IMG/VR virus record: IMGVR_UViG_3300034121_000176
Span: 1 to 36,817 of that record
DNA length: 36,817 nucleotides
Source of the DNA: a virus
Strand: one strand, 5' to 3'
Shown: one piece after another, positions 32,795 through 36,817 of the stretch
Position numbering within the stretch: the first letter of the stretch is position 1
Layout of the letters: every line of letters starts with the position of its first letter
Program-made: the position numbers and the translations under genes
Notes under the pieces: model-generated
The model's database searches: none
What the model was told of the DNA's origin: nothing
The model's input: only the letters and a program-made list of their open reading frames with translations

Positions 32795-32796
32795 TT

Positions 32797-33573
32797 ATGT
32801 CAGAAGTAGAAGTACCAAGAGACCGTTACGGTAGACCAATGGTAGTGCCACCCAAAGGTGGCAAGGCTGTACCATATACAAGAACAACAACAGTTGCAGG
32901 TTCATTAGATGATGGCACTGCATTAGTAGCATGGAAGTTACGCATGGCTGCAGCAGGATTAACGCTGCGCTCTGACCTATTACTAGCAGCATCAGCCAAT
33001 AGAGATAACAAGTTGGAGATGGACAAGTTAGTTGAAGACGCAATGGAAGCAGCAGGTGCTACTAAGCAGGCTAACATTGGTACTGCATTACATACACTGA
33101 CAGAGAAGTATGACAGAGGTGAAGACCTAGGTGTTATACCTGATGAGTATGTTGCTGATATACAGGCGTATGCAGATGCAACTAAAGACTTTAAGAATGT
33201 ATTCATCGAGCAGTTCTGTGTGCTAGACAAGTACAAGATTGCAGGTACACCTGACCGCGTAGTTGAATACAAGGGCGAGTTGTATATCTCAGACCTAAAG
33301 ACTGGTAGTATTTCCTACCCAAATAAGATTGCCATGCAGTTAGCAGTGTATGCACACGGCTTGCCGTATGACCCCGCCACGGCAACCCGTGGTTCTTGGG
33401 GTGGTGTCAACCAAGATAAGGGAATCATTGTCCACCTACCAGCAGGTAGTGGTAAATGTGAACTGCATTTCGTTGACATCAAACAAGGTTGGAAAGGTAT
33501 AGAATTAGCAATGAAAGTTCGTACCTTTCGAGATACAAAAAAGTCCCTAGTAACACCTATTCAAGGAGAATAA
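32797..33573 (+). CDS. RecB/Cas4-like PD-(D/E)XK exonuclease
   Basis: The 258-residue protein has the motifs of the RecB-type nuclease fold: GTALHTLTE with His99, IAGTPDRVV with Asp153, ISDLKTG with Asp166 and Lys168, and QLAVYAH with Gln181 and Tyr185. This fold digests DNA ends and serves phage recombination or host DNA breakdown. The N-terminal part (about 1-90) is helical and may bind DNA. Next to it are a Zn-binding protein and a RecA-like ATPase, a recombination or replication set. Its Shine-Dalgarno may be masked by the preceding hairpin. Confidence 0.82.
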   Translation: MSEVEVPRDRYGRPMVVPPKGGKAVPYTRTTTVAGSLDDGTALVAWKLRMAAAGLTLRSDLLLAASANRDNKLEMDKLVEDAMEAAGATKQANIGTALHTLTEKYDRGEDLGVIPDEYVADIQAYADATKDFKNVFIEQFCVLDKYKIAGTPDRVVEYKGELYISDLKTGSISYPNKIAMQLAVYAHGLPYDPATATRGSWGGVNQDKGIIVHLPAGSGKCELHFVDIKQGWKGIELAMKVRTFRDTKKSLVTPIQGE

Positions 33574-34038
33574 ATGCCCAGCAATGAAGCACCTATCAGC
33601 ATCAATCTAAAAACTCCAGCAGGTACGCAGATTACTTTGCGTGCTGAAACACCTGATGAGTTCACACAAATCACATCATCTATCTTTCAGATTGTAGAAG
33701 CAGTTGGAGAAGTAGAGACAGCAGTACGTGGTGCTAACGCAGCAGTACCGCCTAACCCACAGGTAGCATCTATTGCTACAGCATTTGGAGCAACAGTTGT
33801 TGATTCATTTGATACACCAGCAGCACCAGCATTTGTTGCACCATCTATGGGTGCAGGTTCACGCAACTGTCCTCACGGTACAATGACACGCATTCATGGA
33901 CTAACAGGTAAGTTTGGTCCATACAAGGGTTACTTCTGCCCTGCTAAGCAAGGCGACCCAAGCAAGTGTACAACTCAGTACATCAAGCAGAACCAAGCAG
34001 AGTGGAACTCATTCGTACCTGACCAGACCAAGGCATAA
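33574..34038 (+). CDS. Zn-binding-like partner of the exonuclease, unknown
   Basis: The 154-residue protein has a beta-rich N-terminus (ISINLKTPAGTQITLRAETP), an Ala/Pro-rich linker (about 45-93) and a C-terminal Cys/His domain. CPHGTMTRIHGLTG, then GPYKGYFCPAKQ and SKCTTQYI give three Cys and two His in about 40 residues. That C-terminal pattern is common beside phage Cas4-like nucleases as I recall and may bind single-stranded DNA through zinc. AAGGAGAATAA precedes the ATG. Coupling to the nuclease upstream (no gap) and the ATPase downstream (TAATG) implies joint function. Confidence 0.6.
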   Translation: MPSNEAPISINLKTPAGTQITLRAETPDEFTQITSSIFQIVEAVGEVETAVRGANAAVPPNPQVASIATAFGATVVDSFDTPAAPAFVAPSMGAGSRNCPHGTMTRIHGLTGKFGPYKGYFCPAKQGDPSKCTTQYIKQNQAEWNSFVPDQTKA

Positions 34039-34853
34039 TGAAAACATTACGCCGTAGTATTGGTAAGCCAGAGGTAGGGGGAGAACCATTACCCCCTCCC
34101 TTTCAGGCTTTTCAACGGGAAGGCATTATCCTACGCCGTGCAGAAGTATCAGTAATTGCTGGTACTCCTGGCGCAGGTAAGTCATCTATTGCATTACATA
34201 TCGCAGCAAGACTAAAACAACCAACCTTATACTTCTCTGCTGATACTAATGCACACACTATGGCTATGCGCTTACTTGCTATGAAAGCAAAGATAAGTCA
34301 GGCGCATGCGGAACATATGCTTAAGACAGAGCCAGCCAAAGCAGAAGAACTCTTACGTGAGTTCTCTAATTTGTACTGGTCGTTTGAACCCAGCCCAACC
34401 CTTAACGATTTAGATGCAGAGGTATCTGCGTTTGAAACTATGTGGGGTAGAAGTCCTACACTTATCGTAGTAGATAACCTTATGGACATTGCTGTTGATG
34501 GTGGCGAAGAGTTTGCTGCTATGCGACAGGTCATGAAAGAACTCAAGTATCTTGCAAGAGATACCAATGCATGTGTACTAGTGTTACACCACACTAAAGA
34601 AGGTGCTCAAGGTTTCCCATGTCAGCCACGCTCAGCGTTGCAGGGCATGGTTAGTCAGGTACCTGCTATGGTATTGACAGTAGGACAAATGATGCAGGGA
34701 CCAGATGCATACTTGTGTGTAGCCCCTGTTAAGAATCGTTATGGTAAAGCAGACTTTACTGGTAACACATACGTATCACTATCATTCGACCCAGCCTCTA
34801 TGTACTTAGAGGATGTAGTCAGAGACTATAGACAAGTAGAGATGACAGTATGA
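34038..34853 (+). CDS. RecA/DnaB-like ATPase, putative replicative helicase
   Basis: The 271-residue protein has a P-loop GTPGAGKS (42-49), Walker B LIVVDN (142-147) and a following VLVLHHTKE (180-188) typical of DnaB/RepA-type hexameric ATPases. It lacks the N-terminal domain of full DnaB, so it matches the short RecA-like helicases or loaders found in phages. It would unwind or translocate on DNA, working with the downstream primase. It is coupled by TAATG upstream and ATGA downstream. A RadA/KaiC-like recombination ATPase is the alternative. Confidence 0.75.
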   Translation: MKTLRRSIGKPEVGGEPLPPPFQAFQREGIILRRAEVSVIAGTPGAGKSSIALHIAARLKQPTLYFSADTNAHTMAMRLLAMKAKISQAHAEHMLKTEPAKAEELLREFSNLYWSFEPSPTLNDLDAEVSAFETMWGRSPTLIVVDNLMDIAVDGGEEFAAMRQVMKELKYLARDTNACVLVLHHTKEGAQGFPCQPRSALQGMVSQVPAMVLTVGQMMQGPDAYLCVAPVKNRYGKADFTGNTYVSLSFDPASMYLEDVVRDYRQVEMTV

Positions 34854-34966
34854 AAACATATAAAGTTACTATAGAAGTAGACCAACAATGGTTTGATATT
34901 CTTGGACAAATTTCACGCAATCAAGATGGTTTTATTTGGATTGAAGTGGACGAACCTAACGAATGA
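34850..34966 (+). CDS. 38-residue early protein, unknown
   Basis: Read directly from the sequence: ATG 34850 overlaps the helicase stop (ATGA) and TGA at 34964-34966 overlaps the next ATG the same way. The product begins MKTYKVTIEVDQQWFDILGQ and continues with ISRNQDGFIWIEVDEPNE. The strand-helix-strand pattern and 4-base overlaps at both ends strongly suggest a real gene. Role unknown. Confidence 0.65.
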   Translation: MKTYKVTIEVDQQWFDILGQISRNQDGFIWIEVDEPNE

Positions 34967-35310
34967 GTAGCGCAGCAAAAGCCAAAGGCTCAGGAGCAGA
35001 GCGAGATGTAGTGAAATACCTCAAGCAATGGTTTCCTTATGTAGATAGACGTTTGGCTGGCGCTACACTAGACAAAGGTGACATCTCTGGTATACCTGGT
35101 GTTACTATAGAGATAAAAAACCACGCCAAGATGGACTTGGCGGGTTGGACAGAAGAGTTGATAGTCGAGATGGCTAACGACAACGCATGGACAGGTGTGG
35201 TGTGGCACAAACGGAAGGGTAGGGGAAGCCCTGAAGATTGGTACTGCACCATGCCTGGCTATGTGTATGTAGATTTATTAAGGAGAGCAATTGGAAAGGG
35301 ACAAGCCTGA
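34963..35310 (+). CDS. Holliday-junction resolvase-like nuclease
   Basis: The 115-residue protein has the PD-(D/E)XK layout of archaeal Hjc/VSR-like resolvases: GAERDVVKYLKQWFPYVDRR with Glu13, DKGDISGIPGVTIEIKNH with Asp40, Glu50 and Lys52, and a helical MDLAGWTEELIVEM. Such enzymes cut branched DNA before packaging. Position next to helicase and primase supports DNA-metabolism function. It overlaps the primase start by 20 bases. Confidence 0.7.
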   Translation: MSSAAKAKGSGAERDVVKYLKQWFPYVDRRLAGATLDKGDISGIPGVTIEIKNHAKMDLAGWTEELIVEMANDNAWTGVVWHKRKGRGSPEDWYCTMPGYVYVDLLRRAIGKGQA

Positions 35311-35674
35311 CATTGGTGAGTACCTCCACTACATAGGCGCCACCGTGCCTGCTATGGGCAGCGGTTGGCGCAAGATGAAGTGTCCGTTTCATATTGACAG
35401 TCATGCATCAGCAGCAGTAAACTTCGACAAGAACGCCTTTATCTGCCACGGTTGTGGAGTTAAGGGCGATACTTATTCTCTTATTATGTACAAAGAAGGT
35501 GGTGATTATCGTGAGGCTGTCAAATTCGCAGCGTCAGTTCTTGCTTCAGGCAACACAGAGATACGCAGCCAAGATAAATCTCGCAGAGGAATATCTGGCA
35601 AGCCGTCAACTCTCGGTAGAAGAGGCAAGCATCTTTCATCTGGGGGTGGTAGACGAACCGCTTCCAGGGCATGA
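35291..35674 (+). CDS. Primase N-terminal part (CHC2 zinc-binding domain), frame 1
   Basis: The 127-codon frame opens with TTG at 35291 behind AGGAGAG. It carries the CHC2 zinc domain of DnaG-type primases: MKCPFHIDSHASAAVNF with Cys31 and His34, and FICHGCGVKGD with Cys52 and Cys55. Up to about residue 85 (YREAVKFAASVLA) it looks like a normal primase. Beyond that the frame runs into a Ser/Arg-rich tail with no primase character and stops at 35674. The catalytic TOPRIM domain continues in the +1 frame (35454-36143). The zinc domain binds template DNA; alone it would not prime. Confidence 0.75.
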   Translation: MERDKPDIGEYLHYIGATVPAMGSGWRKMKCPFHIDSHASAAVNFDKNAFICHGCGVKGDTYSLIMYKEGGDYREAVKFAASVLASGNTEIRSQDKSRRGISGKPSTLGRRGKHLSSGGGRRTASRA

Positions 35675-36143
35675 GCCTTACAAGGGCAGACTTGCTATTC
35701 CATACATCACACCATCAGGTGTGGTTGATATTAGATTCCGTAGTATGCACGGTGAAGACCCTAAGTACATGGGTCTAGTAGGTGCTAAGACAACCATGTT
35801 CAACACGCAAGCGTGCTTTGTTGCAGACAAATACATTTGCGTCACCGAAGGTGAGTTCGATTGCATTATGATGTCAGTTAAAACAAATCACCCAACGGTA
35901 GGTATACCTGGGGCTAACAATTGGAAACCACACTACAGTAAAATCCTTGACGACTTTGATGTTGTCATTGTGTTAGCAGATGGTGATGCAGCAGGGTTAG
36001 AGTTCGGCAAGAAAATCAGTAGAGAGTTAGGTAATGTCAACATCATCAGTATGCCTGATGGTGAAGACGTAAACAGTATGATGATTAAACAAGGAAGTGA
36101 GTGGCTAGATGAACGAATCAGAGAATGCGTTACCCCCGCTTGA
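35454..36143 (+). CDS. Primase TOPRIM part, frame +1 relative to the zinc domain
   Basis: This 229-codon frame overlaps the zinc-domain frame by 221 bases. Clear primase content begins near residue 38 (AAKINLAEEYLASRQLSVEE). It continues through GHEPYKGRLAIPYITPSGVV to the TOPRIM motifs TEGEFD (131-136, Glu132) and VLADGDAAG (173-181, Asp176 and Asp178), with PHYSKILDDFD between. The first 30 residues are not domain-like, so the product is probably made by a +1 frameshift or by internal start, not from GTG 35454. It should catalyse primer synthesis together with the RecA-like helicase. Confidence 0.75.
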   Translation: MELRAILILLLCTKKVVIIVRLSNSQRQFLLQATQRYAAKINLAEEYLASRQLSVEEASIFHLGVVDEPLPGHEPYKGRLAIPYITPSGVVDIRFRSMHGEDPKYMGLVGAKTTMFNTQACFVADKYICVTEGEFDCIMMSVKTNHPTVGIPGANNWKPHYSKILDDFDVVIVLADGDAAGLEFGKKISRELGNVNIISMPDGEDVNSMMIKQGSEWLDERIRECVTPA

Positions 36144-36423
36144 CCATACGTTTTGGGAACACCTAGAACATTTAGACTTTGCTATTGGTATTCAAGTATC
36201 AGAAGATAGATTGCTTGATGTTGTTAGCGCGTTGCAAGACATTTACGATACCCTTGTAAAGGGTGACTTAGAAGATGCCAAGATGTGTACTACAGCATTG
36301 GCTGCTATCCTAGTAGCCAGCAAGTATGGCAAAGCAGAACAAGTATGGGAAGAGTTCTCAGTTAAAGAAGCAATGACCACCCTAGACAGTCACCTAAAGG
36401 AGATACTAGATGAAGAATCTTGA
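36109..36423 (+). CDS. Small acidic helical protein, unknown
   Basis: The 104-residue protein begins MNESENALPPLDHTFWEHLE and is mainly helical (RLLDVVSALQDIYDTLVKGD, then CTTALAAILVASKYGKAEQV). No motif is recognised. It starts 35 bases inside the end of the primase and overlaps the next gene by 14 bases, so it belongs to the replication transcript. Confidence 0.6.
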   Translation: MNESENALPPLDHTFWEHLEHLDFAIGIQVSEDRLLDVVSALQDIYDTLVKGDLEDAKMCTTALAAILVASKYGKAEQVWEEFSVKEAMTTLDSHLKEILDEES

Positions 36424-36697
36424 GGATGCCAAAGCAATTACTATTGAATTGCTTACAATTTTGTACAAAAAACATGAGGATTACGGTCCAATGAACATAG
36501 CAGGTGCACCTGGTGGTGCTATGAATGGACTGCGTGTACGAATGTATGACAAGTTGGCACGGCTATCCCATCTTGGAGATAACGACACGCCCAACTACGA
36601 AAGTATCGAAGATACCCTAGTTGACCTAGCAAACTATGCCATAATTGGGTTGCTCGTCCAGCGTGGACAGTGGGAAGGTATCCCGAATGGAGATTAG
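36410..36697 (+). CDS. DUF1599-like (Nmad1-type) protein
   Basis: The 95-residue protein resembles the DUF1599 / nucleotide-modification-associated domain 1 family: LTILYKKHEDYGPMNIAGAP, GGAMNGLRVRMYDKLARLSH and SIEDTLVDLANYAIIGLLVQ. The family is linked to nucleotide or DNA modification by gene neighbourhood, not firm biochemistry, and its all-helical form recalls MazG-like pyrophosphatases. AAAGGAGATACTAG precedes the ATG. A role in nucleotide pools is inferred. Confidence 0.7.
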   Translation: MKNLEDAKAITIELLTILYKKHEDYGPMNIAGAPGGAMNGLRVRMYDKLARLSHLGDNDTPNYESIEDTLVDLANYAIIGLLVQRGQWEGIPNGD

Positions 36698-36699
36698 AT

Positions 36700-36817
36700 G
36701 TGAAGAGAGTAGTCGTATTAAGCGATTTACAGATACCATATCAAAACAATAAAGCGGTAGATGCAACCATAGAGTTCATTGCTGACTACAAACCTGACGA
36801 ACTCAGGTGTGTAGGTG
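36700..36817 (+). CDS. Calcineurin-like metallophosphoesterase, start only
   Basis: A GTG at 36700, with GGAG 7 bases upstream, opens a frame still running at the window end (39 codons). MKRVVVLSDLQIPYQNNKAV has the first metal motif of the calcineurin-like fold, with Asp9 in SDLQIPY, followed by a helix (DATIEFIADYKPDEL) and a second strand. Phage members are thought to be nucleic-acid phosphatases or nucleases. The rest lies outside the window, so later motifs cannot be checked. Confidence 0.65.
   Translation, partial: MKRVVVLSDLQIPYQNNKAVDATIEFIADYKPDELRCVG

Overview
This window is most of a phage genome, probably from a tailed phage of an actinobacterium with modest GC content. A freshwater-type actinobacterial host is plausible but unproven. 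The evidence is the divergent late and early modules, a terminase-portal-scaffold-capsid run, a DUF4192 protein (a family known mainly from actinobacteria), small proteins of actinophage type, and the lack of any cellular housekeeping gene. There is no integrase or tRNA gene, and no DNA polymerase in the visible part. No tape-measure or major tail-tube gene is recognisable. The giant protein lies between portal and capsid, where an ejection protein would be unusual but possible. I therefore lean towards a short-tailed (podovirus-like) virion.

Positions 1-26449 form one minus-strand late operon, read from right to left. It encodes the large terminase with a fused N-terminal helix-turn-helix, a basic protein, the portal, two small proteins, a 1702-residue protein, two Ala/Lys-rich proteins of 533 and 422 residues, the scaffold and an N4-gp56-type major capsid protein. 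Next come five small proteins and a GT-A glycosyltransferase. The tail and fibre cluster follows: an upper-baseplate-like protein, a collagen-like fibre, two Gly-rich paralogues, a putative connector, a fibre, a polyproline/Cys-rich thrombospondin-like protein and a beta-rich 638-residue protein. The operon ends with a lysis cassette: a small membrane protein, an M15 peptidase endolysin and a holin candidate. A hairpin at the window edge may be the operon terminator.

Positions 26450-27385 are non-coding and separate the two divergent modules. The left third is AT-rich, with many CTGTA/TACAG inverted repeats that look like operators. The right part is richer in GC and packed with hairpins, including two copies of the palindrome GCGTGGTAAACCACGC and a perfect 16-base palindrome. 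It is the best candidate for a replication origin or master control region.

Positions 27386-36817 form the plus-strand early module. It starts with a Zn-ribbon protein and an SSB-like OB-fold protein, followed by a textbook terminator. A run of small proteins follows, then a transglycosylase-like lysozyme, DUF4192 and DUF932 proteins, and a winged-helix protein. The replication and recombination block comes last: a Cas4/RecB-type nuclease, a Zn-binding partner, a RecA/DnaB-like ATPase, a resolvase-like nuclease, a primase split across two reading frames, a DUF1599 protein and the start of a metallophosphoesterase gene.

The most notable observations are three. The primase is split by a +1 frame change. 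A strong hairpin has a loop that perfectly complements the Shine-Dalgarno of the RecB-like nuclease. The repeat-dense control region carries a duplicated palindrome. Several real genes under 60 codons were read by eye and are included.
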